DNA of 64,000 bases from Haloarcula mannanilytica (GCF_005406125.1 NZ_BIXZ01000001.1:868001-932000); one strand, 5' to 3'. Counted from the stretch's first letter, positions 1 through 9,919 are shown. Translations and numbers: made by a program. Notes: generated by a model not told the origin, from the sequence alone.

Positions 1-156
1 ATGATCGCCGACGACGTGGTCCACCTGTTGCTGCGGGACGACAGCGGCGTCCTGCAGGCGTCTCTCGACACGACTGCACCGGCCGTCCGCGAGTGGGCCA
101 TCGAGACGTTCGAGGCGTACTGGGAGTCCGCGGAGCCGCTCTCGGGGTCGCTGTGA
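1..156 (+). CDS. C-terminal end of a probable transcriptional regulator (partial)
   Basis: The window opens inside this gene; 51 codons are readable before the TGA at 154-156. The ATG at base 1 is probably an internal Met. The tail reads as an amphipathic segment with LLLRDDSG and VREWAIETFEAYWESAEPL. That pattern resembles the end of the FilR1-type ligand-binding domain in many haloarchaeal winged-helix regulators. The HTH part lies outside the window, so a regulatory role is an inference from a short tail. Confidence 0.45.
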   Translation: MIADDVVHLLLRDDSGVLQASLDTTAPAVREWAIETFEAYWESAEPLSGSL

Positions 157-187
157 CTCCGCCTCGCTGTAAAACGTCGACCGTCAG

Positions 188-859
188 CTACCGGACCAGA
201 TACGGGTCCTCACCCGGCATGAACCGCCCGAGGTCCGCCTCGCGGCGGTAGTCGGTTTCTAACAGCGCAGTCAGCGCATCGACGAGGGCCGTCTCGTCGT
301 CGTCGGTCCACTCCGCGGGCTCTTTGATGGGGTAGACGAGCCAGCCGCTCCCGACGACTTCCGTTGCGTGGCGGGCGTCCATATCTATCGAGTCGGTCGG
401 CTCGGCCGTCGTGTTCGCGAACACGTGTCTGGTGGCGCGCTCGCCGACGGGTAAGAGCACGTGGGCGGTGATCGCCCGGAGTTCTGTGTCAAACAGCGGC
501 TCGAAGTCGTCGTAATCCGTCTCTGTGGGCGGGTCGCCGCCGCACATGTACAGATACGACAGGTACGTCTTCTCGACGGTCGGCGGGTCGCCGGCTTCGC
601 GCAGGAGTCCGGCCGTGACGAGCGCCCGCTGGAGTCGCTCGCTCGCGGCATTGCCGGTAAACGGGACGCCGGACACCGCGCCACCGTGGATACCCGGATG
701 GTCGCCGATGACGTGGAAGTGGGCGTTGGCGTCGCCGTACCCCGGGACGAACGGCTCACAGGGTGCGTCGAAGCCGAAGGGGTTGTGCTGGCGGGCCGTG
801 ACGTTCTTCACGCGCGATGGGAGCGTGCCATCACCCAAAACTCCGCCGGTTTCGGCCAT
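188..859 (-). CDS. Uracil-DNA glycosylase superfamily protein
   Basis: About 223 residues from the ATG at 857-859. The longer open frame back to 1042 runs over the pccB promoter, so I chose the Met followed by AETGGVLGDG. Residues 25-70 hold the UDG-fold landmarks: a PFGFDAPCEPFVPGYGD segment, then GDHPGIHGG and GVPFTGNA, matching the active-site loop layout of family 4/5-like glycosylases. A late block (LLPVGERATRHVF) fits the second conserved strand and loop. The family removes uracil from DNA or, in some branches, is only structurally related. It is divergent from pccB. The exact subfamily is uncertain because no clear iron-sulfur cysteine set is visible. Confidence 0.7.
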   Translation of the reverse strand: MAETGGVLGDGTLPSRVKNVTARQHNPFGFDAPCEPFVPGYGDANAHFHVIGDHPGIHGGAVSGVPFTGNAASERLQRALVTAGLLREAGDPPTVEKTYLSYLYMCGGDPPTETDYDDFEPLFDTELRAITAHVLLPVGERATRHVFANTTAEPTDSIDMDARHATEVVGSGWLVYPIKEPAEWTDDDETALVDALTALLETDYRREADLGRFMPGEDPYLVR

Positions 860-952
860 CGAATACGGCAAATAATGGTTAACTTTGATAACGCTTTTCT
901 CGGATGCCCGCAAGGAGTCGGATATGCTCCGGTCCGGGAGAAGTGATATCGC

Positions 953-2503
953 GTGAGCCACGATGACCGTGTCGAGGACCTTCGAGAACGAAAAGCTGCG
1001 GCCGAGCGGGGCGGTGGTGAGGAGCGGATCGAGGCCCAGCACGACCGCGGGAAACTCACCGCCCGCGAGCGCATCGACTACTTCCTCGACGAGGGCACCT
1101 TCGTTGAGATCGATTCACTTCGAGAACACCGCTCGACGAACTTCGACATGGCCGACAAGAAAGTACCGGGAGACGGCGTTGTCGTCGGCTACGGCAAGGT
1201 CGACGGCCGCCAGGTGTACGTCTTCGCCCACGACTTCACCGTCTTCGGCGGGTCGCTGGGCGAGGCGTTCGCACAGAAAGTCTGTAAGGTGATGGACAAG
1301 GCCATCGAGACGGGCGCGCCCATCATCGGCCTGAACGACTCCGCCGGCGCGCGGATTCAGGAGGGTATCGACTCGCTGGCAGGCTATGCCGACATCTTCC
1401 ACCGCAATCAGCAGGCCAGCGGCGTCGTCCCGCAGATTTCGGCGATTATGGGGCCGTGTGCCGGCGGTGCAGTGTACTCCCCATCGATTACCGATTTCGT
1501 CTACATGGTCGAAGAGACCAGCCATATGTTCATCACCGGGCCGGATGTCATCGAAACGGTGACCGGCGAGGAAGTCGGCTTCGACGAACTCGGGGGTGCG
1601 AAGACCCACGCCTCCGAGTCCGGCGTCGCCCACTTCACGGCCGCCGACGAGAAGGAGGCGATGGACGACATCCGGTATCTCCTCTCGTACCTCCCCCAGA
1701 ACAACGTCGAGGACCCGCCCCGCGTCGACCCCTGGGACGACCCCGAGCGCCAGGACGAGGAACTGAAGACGGCCGTCCCCGACGCGCCACAGAAACCCTA
1801 CGACATGACGGATGTCGTCGGACGTATCGTCGATGAAGATTCCTTCTTCGAAGTCGCCGAGGACTTCGCTCGCAACATCGTCATCGGCTTCGCCCGCATG
1901 GACGGCCACAGCGTCGGCATCGTCGGCAACCAGCCCCGTGTCAACGCCGGGACGCTCGACATCGACGCCTCGCGGAAGGGCGCGCGCTTCGTCCGGTTCT
2001 GTGACGCGTTCAACATCCCGATTCTCACGTTCGTCGACGTGCCCGGGTTCATGCCCGGCAAGGACCAGGAGCGCAACGCCATTATCAACCACGGCGCGAA
2101 GCTCCTGTACGCCTACTCCGAGGCCACCGTGCCGCTCGTGACCGTCATCACGCGGAAGGCCTACGGCGGGGCCTACGACGTGATGGCGTCGAAGCACATC
2201 GGCGCGGACATGAACTACGCCTGGCCCACCGCCGAAATCGCCGTGATGGGGCCACAGGGCGCGGTGAACGTGCTCTACGACGACGAACTGGAAGACGCCG
2301 ACGACGTGGAGGCCCGCCGCCAACAGCTTATCGACGAGTACCGCGACGCCTTCGCCAACCCCTACACGGCGGCCGAGCGCGGCTTCGTCGACGACGTTAT
2401 CGAACCCCAGGAGACCCGGCCGCGGCTCATCGACGACCTCGACCTCCTCCGAGGGAAGCGAAAGGACCAGCCCGACCGTAAGCACGGGAACATCCCACTG
2501 TAA
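953..2503 (+). CDS. pccB: Acyl-CoA (propionyl-CoA) carboxylase, carboxyltransferase subunit
   Basis: 516 residues starting at a GTG, with a purine-rich GGGAG about 13 bases upstream. This is the crotonase-fold carboxyltransferase that moves the carboxyl group from carboxybiotin to an acyl-CoA. The first oxyanion-hole region is [16 protein letters not shown] (residues 167-182) and the second is [14 protein letters not shown] (401-414). The residue after GGAY is Asp409. In the actinobacterial enzymes Asp at this place goes with propionyl-CoA preference and Ile with acetyl-CoA, so Asp409 favours a propionyl-CoA enzyme by analogy. It is followed after 2 bases by pccX and then pccA, the order I recall for the Haloferax mediterranei propionyl-CoA carboxylase locus. 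Confidence 0.9.
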   Translation: MSHDDRVEDLRERKAAAERGGGEERIEAQHDRGKLTARERIDYFLDEGTFVEIDSLREHRSTNFDMADKKVPGDGVVVGYGKVDGRQVYVFAHDFTVFGGSLGEAFAQKVCKVMDKAIETGAPIIGLNDSAGARIQEGIDSLAGYADIFHRNQQASGVVPQISAIMGPCAGGAVYSPSITDFVYMVEETSHMFITGPDVIETVTGEEVGFDELGGAKTHASESGVAHFTAADEKEAMDDIRYLLSYLPQNNVEDPPRVDPWDDPERQDEELKTAVPDAPQKPYDMTDVVGRIVDEDSFFEVAEDFARNIVIGFARMDGHSVGIVGNQPRVNAGTLDIDASRKGARFVRFCDAFNIPILTFVDVPGFMPGKDQERNAIINHGAKLLYAYSEATVPLVTVITRKAYGGAYDVMASKHIGADMNYAWPTAEIAVMGPQGAVNVLYDDELEDADDVEARRQQLIDEYRDAFANPYTAAERGFVDDVIEPQETRPRLIDDLDLLRGKRKDQPDRKHGNIPL

Positions 2504-2505
2504 CG

Positions 2506-2811
2506 ATGGCGACTGACACAGACTCGGCGGTCGACGCCGAACTGGTCGCGGAAATCGCCGCACAGCTCGATGACGCCTCGACGGACGAGGCGGCCGCCAT
2601 CGCCGTCGCCGTCGGCGCACACCTCACCGACCGCCAGCGCGCGGCCGCAGCGGCAGCGGCGGCCGCCGCAGCGGACGACGGGGACTCCTGGGACGGCAAG
2701 CAGTGGTCGTTCTCCGGGCGCGTCGAAGCCACGCAAAGACGGTCCGTTCGAGTACGCTCCGACGCGCCGACCGACCCCTGGAGTGCCGCCGGGCGAACCG
2801 AGCGGTTCTGA
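2506..2811 (+). CDS. pccX: Small third subunit of haloarchaeal propionyl-CoA carboxylase (PccX-like)
   Basis: 101 residues, starting 2 bases after the pccB stop and so presumably translated with it. The N-terminal half is acidic and helical and includes an alanine run (residues 46-56) after TDRQRA. The C-terminal 35 residues carry the conserved-looking tail [13 protein letters not shown] and [13 protein letters not shown]. Haloferax mediterranei propionyl-CoA carboxylase has such a small essential subunit between PccB and PccA. Gene position, size and tail fit, so I assign PccX. Its biochemical role is not readable from the sequence. Confidence 0.75.
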   Translation: MATDTDSAVDAELVAEIAAQLDDASTDEAAAIAVAVGAHLTDRQRAAAAAAAAAAADDGDSWDGKQWSFSGRVEATQRRSVRVRSDAPTDPWSAAGRTERF

Positions 2812-2920
2812 CCGCGAGCAGTCCTTCTGTCAGTCCGCTGGCCGTGCGCTGACTAGATCTGCGTGTGTGCACCATACTAACACAATTTTATATGAAAGAT
2901 TCGCCCCTTTCTGCGCATAG

Positions 2921-2928
2921 TTTTATGG
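2921..2928 (+). promoter_or_regulatory. TATA-like box of pccA
   Basis: TTTTATGG is centred about 27 bases before the pccA ATG at 2952, the spacing expected for a leaderless archaeal transcript. It indicates that pccA can be transcribed separately from pccBX despite the shared pathway. Confidence 0.6.
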
Positions 2929-2951
2929 GCCGACTCTCAGTATGAGGGCGT

Positions 2952-4796
2952 ATGTTCGATAAGGTGCTCGTCGCTAATCGTGGGGAGATAGCGGTGCGCG
3001 TCATGCGCGCGTGCGAGGAGTTAGGCATCGGCACGGTAGCCGTCTACTCTGACGCCGACAAGCACTCCGGGCACGTCCGGTATGCGGACGAGGCGTACAA
3101 CGTCGGCCCGGCCCGTGCCGCCGACTCCTATCTCGACCAGGAAGCGATTATCGACGCGGCCAAGCAGGCCGACGCCGACGCCATCCACCCGGGGTACGGC
3201 TTCCTCGCGGAGAACGCCGACTTCGCCGAGCGCGTTCAGGAGACGGCAGGTGTCACCTGGGTCGGGCCCGAAAGCGAGTCGATGGAAGCGCTGGGCGAGA
3301 AGACGAAAGCCCGCAAGATCATGCAGTCGGCCGACGTGCCCATCGTCCCGGGAACGACCGACCCGGTCGAGGACCCCGAGGAGGTCGTCGAGTTCGGCGA
3401 GGAGAACGGTTTCCCGGTGGCCATTAAGGCTGAAGGGGGCGGTGGCGGCCGCGGGATGAAGATCGTCCACGACCCCGAGGAGGCCGAGGAGCAACTCGAA
3501 AGCGCGAAACGGGAGGGCGAGGCGTACTTCTCGAACGACTCCGTCTATCTCGAACGCTACCTGGAGAACCCCCGCCACATCGAGGTCCAGATCATCGCCG
3601 ACCACCACGGCAACGTCCGCCACCTGGGCGAGCGCGACTGCTCGCTCCAGCGCCGCCACCAGAAGGTCATCGAGGAAGGACCATCACCCGCGCTGAACGA
3701 CAATCTCCGCGAGCAGATCGGGAACGCCGCCCGTCGCGGCGTCCGCGAGTCCGACTACTACAACGCCGGGACCGTCGAGTTCCTCGTCGAGGAGGACACC
3801 GACCGCGAACCCGGCGAACTGCTCGGCGAGGACGCGAACTTCTACTTCCTCGAAGTGAACACCCGCATTCAGGTCGAGCACTGCGTCACCGAGGAGATCA
3901 CAGACATCGACATCGTGAAGTGGCAACTGCGGGTGGCGATGGACGAGGAGATCACCTTCGCACAGGACGACGTGAAGATCGAGGGCCACGCGATGGAGTT
4001 CCGCATCAACGCCGAGAACGCCGCCGACGACTTCGCCCCCGCGACCGGCGGCAGCCTCGACACCTACGACCCGCCGGGCGGCATCGGCGTCCGCCTCGAC
4101 GATGCACTCAGGCAGGGCGATGATCTTGTCACCGACTACGACTCGATGATTGCGAAGCTCATCACCTACGGCGGGGACCGCGATGAGTGCATCGAGCGCG
4201 GGAAACGGGCGCTCAAAGACTTCGACATCGAGGGCATCCCGACCGTCATCCCGTTCCACCGCCTGATGCTCACCGACGAGAAGTTCGTGGGCGGCACGCA
4301 CACCACGAAGTACCTCGACGAGCAACTCGACCGCACCCGCGTCGAGGAAGCCCAGGAGAAGTGGGGCACCGTCACCGAATCCGACGAGGGTGAGGACGAG
4401 GAAGTCGTCGAGCGGGAGTTCACCGTCGAGGTCAACGGCAAGCGCTTCCAGGTCGACCTCGAGGAGCGCGGCGCACCGCCCATTAACGTCGGCGACGTGG
4501 ACGCCGACGGCGGGAACCAGCCACAGCGACCACAGGGCGGCGGTAGCTCCGACAGCGGGGGCGGCAGTGCGAGCGCCGCCGAGGGCCAGGAAGTCGCCGC
4601 GGAGATGCAGGGCACGATTCTGGAGGTCAACGTCGAGGAAGGCGACGAGGTAGAAGCCGGCGATGTCCTCTGCGTGCTGGAAGCGATGAAGATGGAAAAC
4701 GACATCGTCGCCGAGCGCGGCGGCACCATCAACGACGTGGCCGTCAGCGAGGGCGAATCCGTCGACATGGGCGACTTGCTCTTTGTGATTGGGTGA
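2952..4796 (+). CDS. pccA: Biotin carboxylase fused to biotin carboxyl carrier domain
   Basis: 614 residues. Residues 1-450 form a biotin carboxylase ATP-grasp enzyme: the N-terminal [17 protein letters not shown], the glycine-rich loop [10 protein letters not shown], and [13 protein letters not shown] with [12 protein letters not shown] for ATP and carboxylate chemistry. A flexible Gly/Ser/Gln linker near residues 515-545 leads to a biotinyl domain with EAMKM at 577-581, so Lys580 should carry biotin. The enzyme carboxylates its own biotin with ATP and bicarbonate and passes it to PccB. The BCCP fusion is usual for archaeal acyl-CoA carboxylases. An acetyl-CoA activity cannot be excluded. 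Confidence 0.93.
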   Translation: MFDKVLVANRGEIAVRVMRACEELGIGTVAVYSDADKHSGHVRYADEAYNVGPARAADSYLDQEAIIDAAKQADADAIHPGYGFLAENADFAERVQETAGVTWVGPESESMEALGEKTKARKIMQSADVPIVPGTTDPVEDPEEVVEFGEENGFPVAIKAEGGGGGRGMKIVHDPEEAEEQLESAKREGEAYFSNDSVYLERYLENPRHIEVQIIADHHGNVRHLGERDCSLQRRHQKVIEEGPSPALNDNLREQIGNAARRGVRESDYYNAGTVEFLVEEDTDREPGELLGEDANFYFLEVNTRIQVEHCVTEEITDIDIVKWQLRVAMDEEITFAQDDVKIEGHAMEFRINAENAADDFAPATGGSLDTYDPPGGIGVRLDDALRQGDDLVTDYDSMIAKLITYGGDRDECIERGKRALKDFDIEGIPTVIPFHRLMLTDEKFVGGTHTTKYLDEQLDRTRVEEAQEKWGTVTESDEGEDEEVVEREFTVEVNGKRFQVDLEERGAPPINVGDVDADGGNQPQRPQGGGSSDSGGGSASAAEGQEVAAEMQGTILEVNVEEGDEVEAGDVLCVLEAMKMENDIVAERGGTINDVAVSEGESVDMGDLLFVIG

Positions 4797-4830
4797 GCTA
4801 GCGAGCGCTGTCTCGCCGTCTGCAGACGCC

Positions 4831-4837
4831 TTTTATT
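4831..4837 (+). promoter_or_regulatory. TATA-like box of birA
   Basis: TTTTATT is centred 26 bases upstream of the birA ATG, indicating a leaderless transcript separate from pccA. Confidence 0.55.
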
Positions 4838-4859
4838 CCGGCCGGTCGAAGCCCCGCAC

Positions 4860-5807
4860 ATGAACGAAACACGCCACTGGGTGCTCGACGCGCTGGCGGA
4901 CGGTCCCGTGTCGGGGCCGGCCCTCGCCGATGAGCTGGACATCTCCCGCTCTGCGGTCTGGAAACACGTGGAAGCGCTCCGTGACGAGGGATTCGAGATC
5001 CGCAGCGACGACGCGGGCTACGTCCTCGACTCAGTGCCGGAGTTCGGGGCGAGCGCGGTCGAGTATGGCCTCGACGCACCGTTTTCCGTCGAGTACCACG
5101 ACAGCATTCCGAGCACGAACGCACGCGCTCGGGACCTGGCGGGGGAGGGCACGTCGAATGTCGTGGTGTTGGCCGACGAACAGACAGGGGGCCGGGGCCG
5201 GCTCGACCGCGACTGGCACTCGCCCAGCGGCGGGGTCTGGCTCTCAGTGCTGTTCCGGCCCGACGTGCCGATGGCCCACGCGCCGGTGTTTACGCTCGCG
5301 GCGGCCGTCGCAGTGACGCGGGCGGCCCGCGAAGCCGGCGTCGAGGCCGGTATCAAGTGGCCCAACGACGTGCTCGTCCGCCACGGCGACACGGAGCGGA
5401 AACTGGTCGGCATCCTCACCGAGATGGAGGGCGAGGCCGACCGCGTCTCGTGGGTCGTCGTCGGTATCGGCGTCAACGCGAACGTCGACCCCGCGGACCT
5501 CCCCGACGAAGCGAACCCGACGAGTCTCTCGGCCGAACGCGGCGAGCCGGTCGACCGACGACTGTTCACGCAGCGACTGCTAGAGGAGTTCCACGCGCTA
5601 CGACAGGATCCCGAGAGCGTGCTCGACGCCTGGCGTGAGTACGCAACGACACTGGGAAAACAGGTCCGTGTCGAGACGCCGTCAAGGACTGTCGAGGGCG
5701 AAGCGGTCGACATCCAGTTCCCGGGTGCGCTCGTCATCGAAACAGAATCCGGTACCGAGATCGTTTCAGCGGGCGACTGCGAGCATCTCCGGCCGCTCGC
5801 GGAGTGA
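4860..5807 (+). CDS. birA: Biotin-protein ligase with N-terminal winged helix (BirA type)
   Basis: 315 residues. Residues 1-55 are a winged-helix domain (ADGPVSGPALADELDISRSA, then WKHVEALRDEGF), which suggests DNA binding. The catalytic domain has GGRGRLDRDW at 110-119, the biotinyl-5'-AMP binding loop, followed by SPSGGVWLSVLF and GIKWPNDVLV. A small C-terminal SH3-like domain ends in EIVSAGDCEHLRPL. It would biotinylate Lys580 of the PccA protein encoded just upstream. The HTH raises the possibility of biotin-responsive repression, as in E. coli BirA, but I see no clear operator. Confidence 0.92.
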   Translation: MNETRHWVLDALADGPVSGPALADELDISRSAVWKHVEALRDEGFEIRSDDAGYVLDSVPEFGASAVEYGLDAPFSVEYHDSIPSTNARARDLAGEGTSNVVVLADEQTGGRGRLDRDWHSPSGGVWLSVLFRPDVPMAHAPVFTLAAAVAVTRAAREAGVEAGIKWPNDVLVRHGDTERKLVGILTEMEGEADRVSWVVVGIGVNANVDPADLPDEANPTSLSAERGEPVDRRLFTQRLLEEFHALRQDPESVLDAWREYATTLGKQVRVETPSRTVEGEAVDIQFPGALVIETESGTEIVSAGDCEHLRPLAE

Positions 5808-5830
5808 GAACGCCGACGCAGCGAGCGGGC

Positions 5831-6310
5831 TCACTGGGGAACGCCCGCGGGCTGTTCGCCTTCCGGCACGTCCTCCGAAGTTGTCTCTACCGGCACGGTG
5901 ACGACCGGGACGTGGGCCGACCGGACGACCCGCTCGGCCACGCTCCCCAGCAGCAGGCGGTCGATGCCACCGCGGCCGTGGGTCCCCATGACGATGAGAT
6001 CACAGTCGTGCTGGCCCGCGTAATCGACGATTTCCCGGCTCGGACTCCCCTCAGACGTGGCCCGGGTGAGGGGGACATCGTCGGCAACGAGTCGCCTCAC
6101 CATGTCCAGTGCCTGCTCGCCCTCGCGGTGGAGTGATTGGGTAACACTCTCCCACGTCGGTTCATGCGGGAGCGTCGAGAACCGACCGGTGTCGACGACG
6201 TACAGCGCGTGAATCTCGCTGTCGTGGGCCGTCGCGAGCGTTTCAGCGTGTTCGAGTACGTCTCGTGTGCCCGCAGACCCATCAGTCGGTACCAGTATCC
6301 GGTCGTACAT
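5831..6310 (-). CDS. Universal stress protein (UspA family)
   Basis: 159 residues from the ATG at 6308-6310; an upstream in-frame Met adds residues that do not fit the family start. It begins MYDRILVPTDGSAG, the usual UspA first strand and loop, and has the ATP-binding motif GTHGRGGIDRLLLGS near the C-terminus, so it should be of the nucleotide-binding type. A polar Pro/Glu-rich tail follows. It is a single gene on the opposite strand to birA, with a short convergent gap. Confidence 0.88.
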   Translation of the reverse strand: MYDRILVPTDGSAGTRDVLEHAETLATAHDSEIHALYVVDTGRFSTLPHEPTWESVTQSLHREGEQALDMVRRLVADDVPLTRATSEGSPSREIVDYAGQHDCDLIVMGTHGRGGIDRLLLGSVAERVVRSAHVPVVTVPVETTSEDVPEGEQPAGVPQ

Positions 6311-6385
6311 ACTGTCATGTTGACCGGCCGAGCGCATAGTAGTTTGGTAACTGATAGCACATACCAGAAATGTCGGACAGTCAGC

Positions 6386-6841
6386 TCAGTTCAGCTCTCG
6401 CTCCCGTTCGAACTCGGCGGTGGCGTCGTCGGCCGACGGGTCGTCAAGGACCCGTTCGAGTCGGCGTTCCAGTTCGGCCTCGGCTATCTCCCCGTTGGCG
6501 TAGCGCTCGGAGAGCCGTTCGACGGGGTCTGGTCCGTCGGCTCCGGTCGTCCCCGCCGCATCGGTTCCCCGCGCCTGTGATACGTCGGTGGCCGACGCCG
6601 TCTCATCGTCTCCACCGATGACGGTCGACGCGAGCCAGTACACAGCGTAGCCGAGAGCCGCCAGGACTCCGATTGTGGCGGCCAGGGAGACGATCCCGAA
6701 CAGGAGGCCGATCAAGCCCCACACCAGTTCGAACACGAAACTCACGACAGTGAGGACGACGATCAACGAGACGACCCCTAATAGGCCGTACAGCAGCACT
6801 TTCAGCGGCGTACTCAGGGCGCGGTCAGTGGTGGAGGGCAT
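6386..6841 (-). CDS. Two-TM membrane protein with C-terminal SHOCT domain
   Basis: 151 residues from the ATG at 6839-6841. Two hydrophobic segments (about residues 13-38 and 40-72) are followed by an acidic linker and a SHOCT-like helix pair, VERLSERYANGEIAEAELERRLERVL. SHOCT modules occur as short C-terminal oligomerisation motifs in many prokaryotic membrane proteins. The function is unknown. The start lies 33 bases from the amidohydrolase stop on the same strand, so the two may be co-transcribed. Confidence 0.7.
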   Translation of the reverse strand: MPSTTDRALSTPLKVLLYGLLGVVSLIVVLTVVSFVFELVWGLIGLLFGIVSLAATIGVLAALGYAVYWLASTVIGGDDETASATDVSQARGTDAAGTTGADGPDPVERLSERYANGEIAEAELERRLERVLDDPSADDATAEFERERELN

Positions 6842-6874
6842 CACCCAGAATTACTGTTCCCAAAGTGATAAGAA

Positions 6875-7900
6875 TTAGTCTGCCGCTGGATAGAGGACCC
6901 GGCGAACGTCGGCCGCCCCCGCTCGGCGCACGACGGCCCGAACCGGGTTTCGCGCACCGGAGAGATTGTCCGAGTCCCCGTCGAGGACTTGCAGGCGTGC
7001 TGGCTGTCCGGTCTTGATGAGGCCGCCGCCAAGCCCTGCGATTTCGGCCCCGTTGACGGTCGCCATCCGCAACACCTCGCGGGCCGAGAGGTCGTACAGC
7101 TTCGCGGTGAACTCCATCTCGCGGAACATCGACGGGCTGTTGAGCATGACGTTGTCCGTCCCGAGCGCGACCGTCGTCCGCTCGGCCAGTTCCTCGACCG
7201 GCGGGCGGCCCACGTCCGTGACGATGTTCGACCGGGGACAGACGACGACCGGGAGTTCGCTGTCCGCGACCCGCTGGAGGTGTAGATCCTCAGCGTGAAC
7301 CATGTGGACGAGGAAATCCGGATCCAGGTCGAGCGCGGGGTTGATGTCGGAACTGTCGACCTCGCCTGCGTGGATGCCGAACAGTTTCCCGGCGTCCCGC
7401 GTAGCGCGCCGTTCCGCCCCGAACTCGCTGTCGTTGGCCCCGCTCGCGCCGAACCCGTCGGCCAGCTCCATCGCGTCTGTCGTCTCACGTCCGAGAATCA
7501 CGCTTTCGAGGTCCGACCCAGCCAGCGCGTCCTGTATCGCGCGGACGCCCTCCACGCCGCCCTCCCGAAACTCGATGAACGCGCCGGTCCCGGCTTGCTC
7601 CATGAACGATAGCGACCGTGCCATTGCAGCGACCAGTTCGTCCTGACTGGCATCCCGAAGCAGGCGGTGTTTCAGCCCGTCCGGTGGCGCGACCAGTTCT
7701 TCCAGCGAGAGCCCCTCACCGGCCTCCTTGGCGATGGAGTCGCCGATGTGCGTGTGGGCGTTGACGAACGACGGCACCACGATGTCGTCGCTGTCGACTG
7801 CGGCCTCCTCGACCGCGGTTATCTCCCCATCCTCGACGACGACGCGGCCCTCGACAGCCTCGAACGACCGCCCCGTCAGAATCGTCCCTTCGAGAATCAT
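6875..7900 (-). CDS. Amidohydrolase family metal-dependent hydrolase (cytosine deaminase-like)
   Basis: 341 residues. The amidohydrolase barrel is marked by VPSFVNAHTHIGD (metal-binding HxH near residues 49-51), GIHAGE (third ligand His), HMVHAEDL (fourth) and ALGTDNVMLN, where the Asp is the catalytic or metal ligand. The N-terminal strand cap (MILEGTILTGRSFEAVEGRVVVEDG) and a C-terminal composite domain are typical. Substrate is not readable; cytosine or other nucleobase-like amines and related rings are the usual substrates of this branch. Confidence 0.82.
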   Translation of the reverse strand: MILEGTILTGRSFEAVEGRVVVEDGEITAVEEAAVDSDDIVVPSFVNAHTHIGDSIAKEAGEGLSLEELVAPPDGLKHRLLRDASQDELVAAMARSLSFMEQAGTGAFIEFREGGVEGVRAIQDALAGSDLESVILGRETTDAMELADGFGASGANDSEFGAERRATRDAGKLFGIHAGEVDSSDINPALDLDPDFLVHMVHAEDLHLQRVADSELPVVVCPRSNIVTDVGRPPVEELAERTTVALGTDNVMLNSPSMFREMEFTAKLYDLSAREVLRMATVNGAEIAGLGGGLIKTGQPARLQVLDGDSDNLSGARNPVRAVVRRAGAADVRRVLYPAAD

Positions 7901-7921
7901 ACTTGCTGTTCGCCCGTTCTC

Positions 7922-9145
7922 TCAGTTAAACTCATCGAGGGTCGCGTGGATACCCGGCCGCACGTCCCGGACCCTGGCTCCGTCGAGGTCGAGTCCCAGT
8001 TCGCGGATCGCCGCCGCGCCGACCCGCTCGCTCTCGGCTTCCGGGGCGTAGACGCCGAGCCGCCACTGGTCACGCTGGGCGGCGCGGATAGCGTTGACCA
8101 GCGTCGACTGCTCGCCGAGCCGGCGGACCTCGCCGTTGACGAGGACGCGGCTGCTCGACTCGGTCATCGACGGCTCGGGCGGGATATCGAGGATGACAGC
8201 GTCGCTGTCGACGTTCGCTTCGTCGGCAATCGTCTCCTCCATCGTTCCGACCGCTTCGTGGTCAGCCGCCAGCACCTCGTCGGGCACGGCCTGTCGCTCC
8301 GCCCAGACGGCGCGCTTGTACAGGTCCCGATGGCTCAGCCGCCGGGCGTACGCCGCCGTCGCCTCACACTGACGCAGCGCCACGAGCAGGTCGCTGTCGT
8401 CCCACCTTCGCAGCGTCTCAGCCGTTGCGTCCGTCGCGGCGAGCAGCCTCTCCGTCCCTCGCCTGAGCATCGACTTGGCGATGCGGGCAACGTGGTGCTG
8501 GTAGACGGTCGGATTCATCAGCGCTCGCGCGAGCAGGAGCGACTCGGCCGTCTGGACGTTCCCCTCGTCCAGCACGAGTTCGCCGTCGACGAAACTCAGC
8601 TCTCGGACCAGCCGCTCGTGGTCGATGGTCCCGTAGGGAACGCCCGTGTGGTGGGCGTCACGGACCAGATAGTCCATCCGATCCACGTCCAGTTCCCCGG
8701 AGACAAGCTGGCCCAGTTCGCCCTCCCCTGCGACCAGTCCGGCCACGCGGTCCGGATTGAGGCCGTGTTCCGAGAGGACCCGCGCGACGGGACCCTCACC
8801 CAGCAGTTCGTCCACGTCGTCGTGGTACTTCCCGGTCCGACGGTGGATGAGTGCCTCAACGTTGTGGCTGTACGGCGAATGTCCCACGTCGTGGAGCAAC
8901 GCCGCGGCACGGACCCGTTCGGCCTGCTGGCCCTCGATGCCGAGATGGGACAGCGCCCGGTCCGCGAGATGGTAGACCCCCAGCGAGTGCTCGAATCGAG
9001 TGTGGTTCGCCGAGGGGTAGACGAGCGTCACCGTGCCGAGCTGTGAGATGTGTCGGAGCCGCTGGACCGGTGGCGTATCGAGCAGCGCTGCGGCGACCCC
9101 CTGGACCTCGATGTGGTCGTGGACGCTGTCTTTGATCGTGGTCAT
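7922..9145 (-). CDS. HD-domain phosphohydrolase (dGTPase-like)
   Basis: 407 residues. The N-terminal third has the HD pattern: SANHTRFEHSLGVYHLA gives the first His, ALLHDVGHSPYSHN gives the HD pair and a following His, and GELDVDRMDYLVRDAHHTG gives the last metal Asp. This arrangement is that of the SAMHD1/YdhJ-type dNTP triphosphohydrolase branch. The substrate is inferred only from family. A 459-residue open frame lies on the other strand here and is a coding shadow. Confidence 0.85.
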   Translation of the reverse strand: MTTIKDSVHDHIEVQGVAAALLDTPPVQRLRHISQLGTVTLVYPSANHTRFEHSLGVYHLADRALSHLGIEGQQAERVRAAALLHDVGHSPYSHNVEALIHRRTGKYHDDVDELLGEGPVARVLSEHGLNPDRVAGLVAGEGELGQLVSGELDVDRMDYLVRDAHHTGVPYGTIDHERLVRELSFVDGELVLDEGNVQTAESLLLARALMNPTVYQHHVARIAKSMLRRGTERLLAATDATAETLRRWDDSDLLVALRQCEATAAYARRLSHRDLYKRAVWAERQAVPDEVLAADHEAVGTMEETIADEANVDSDAVILDIPPEPSMTESSSRVLVNGEVRRLGEQSTLVNAIRAAQRDQWRLGVYAPEAESERVGAAAIRELGLDLDGARVRDVRPGIHATLDEFN

Positions 9146-9209
9146 TGCCGTGGCCTACGAAAGCGGCCGGCAAAACCGTTCGCCACCATACGCGCCACAA
9201 TCGCCGTCC

Positions 9210-9791
9210 CTAGCGCGGGACCCAGCCGTAGATGTGGTTCAGCATGACGTACGTCACGAGGCCGAGAAAGAGGCTCAGCCCCCAGGCGGAGACCGCGATG
9301 CGACCCACGCGGGCGTGCACCGTCTCCCTGAGTTCGGCCGGGGAGTGGGTCAGCCCGAGGACGACCGCGTGGACGACGACGGGGACGGACACCGCAGACA
9401 GCAGGATGTGGACGGCGAGCATCACGATGTACGCGGTCCAGACGGCCCCTTCGGCGACGATTTCCTTCTCGAAGCCGCCGCCGACCTTGAGGATGTACAG
9501 GACCAGAAAGGCCATGATGAGGGCGAAGGCGGTCAGCATCGCCGTGCGGTGTTTCTGTACCTGATCGGTCTTGATGAAGTAGACGCCGACGACGATTGCC
9601 AGCAGCGCGATGCTGTTGACGACGGCGATTGCGTCACCCAGCAGGATGACGGTGTCCCGCGAGAACTCCGGCAGCGGCAACACGCCGCCGAACGCGCCGA
9701 ACACGAGCGCGTAGCCAACGACCGAGACGACGGCGGTGACGAGTCGCGGACGAGCGCGGGCACGCGACTGGAGTCTGTCTGCGACGGCCAT
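9210..9791 (-). CDS. DUF420 family membrane protein
   Basis: 193 residues with five probable membrane helices. The sequence KTDQVQKHRTAMLTAFALIM and VHILLSAVSVPVVVHAVVLG, with histidines at membrane borders, fits DUF420, a family linked by context to cytochrome oxidase assembly (CtaM-like) in bacteria and archaea. A heme or copper role is an inference from that family. It follows PAN on the same strand but 128 bases away, so it is probably a separate unit. Confidence 0.78.
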   Translation of the reverse strand: MAVADRLQSRARARPRLVTAVVSVVGYALVFGAFGGVLPLPEFSRDTVILLGDAIAVVNSIALLAIVVGVYFIKTDQVQKHRTAMLTAFALIMAFLVLYILKVGGGFEKEIVAEGAVWTAYIVMLAVHILLSAVSVPVVVHAVVLGLTHSPAELRETVHARVGRIAVSAWGLSLFLGLVTYVMLNHIYGWVPR

Positions 9792-9889
9792 ACTCGGACT
9801 CCGGCCCGGAGTGGTAACTGTGTTCTGAAACGGGCGAGAACAACAGCGGTGTTGCGACTCGGAGCAGCGGCTCCCGGTTCGGAGAACAG

Positions 9890-9895
9890 AAAAAA
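9890..9895 (-). terminator. Oligo-T transcription stop after pan
   Basis: On the minus strand a run of six T lies about 25 bases after the PAN stop codon. Short oligo-T tracts terminate transcription in archaea. No strong hairpin precedes it. Confidence 0.4.
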
Positions 9896-9919
9896 GTCAG
9901 CGTGGAAGCGGTACCGAAC

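Noticed and set aside
1115..2620. 501-residue open frame on the minus strand
   Set aside because: It is the reverse of pccB and has the composition expected for a shadow frame.
7667..9046. 459-residue open frame on the plus strand
   Set aside because: It lies opposite the HD phosphohydrolase, lacks recognisable domains and is arginine/valine-rich in the way of antisense frames in GC-rich DNA.
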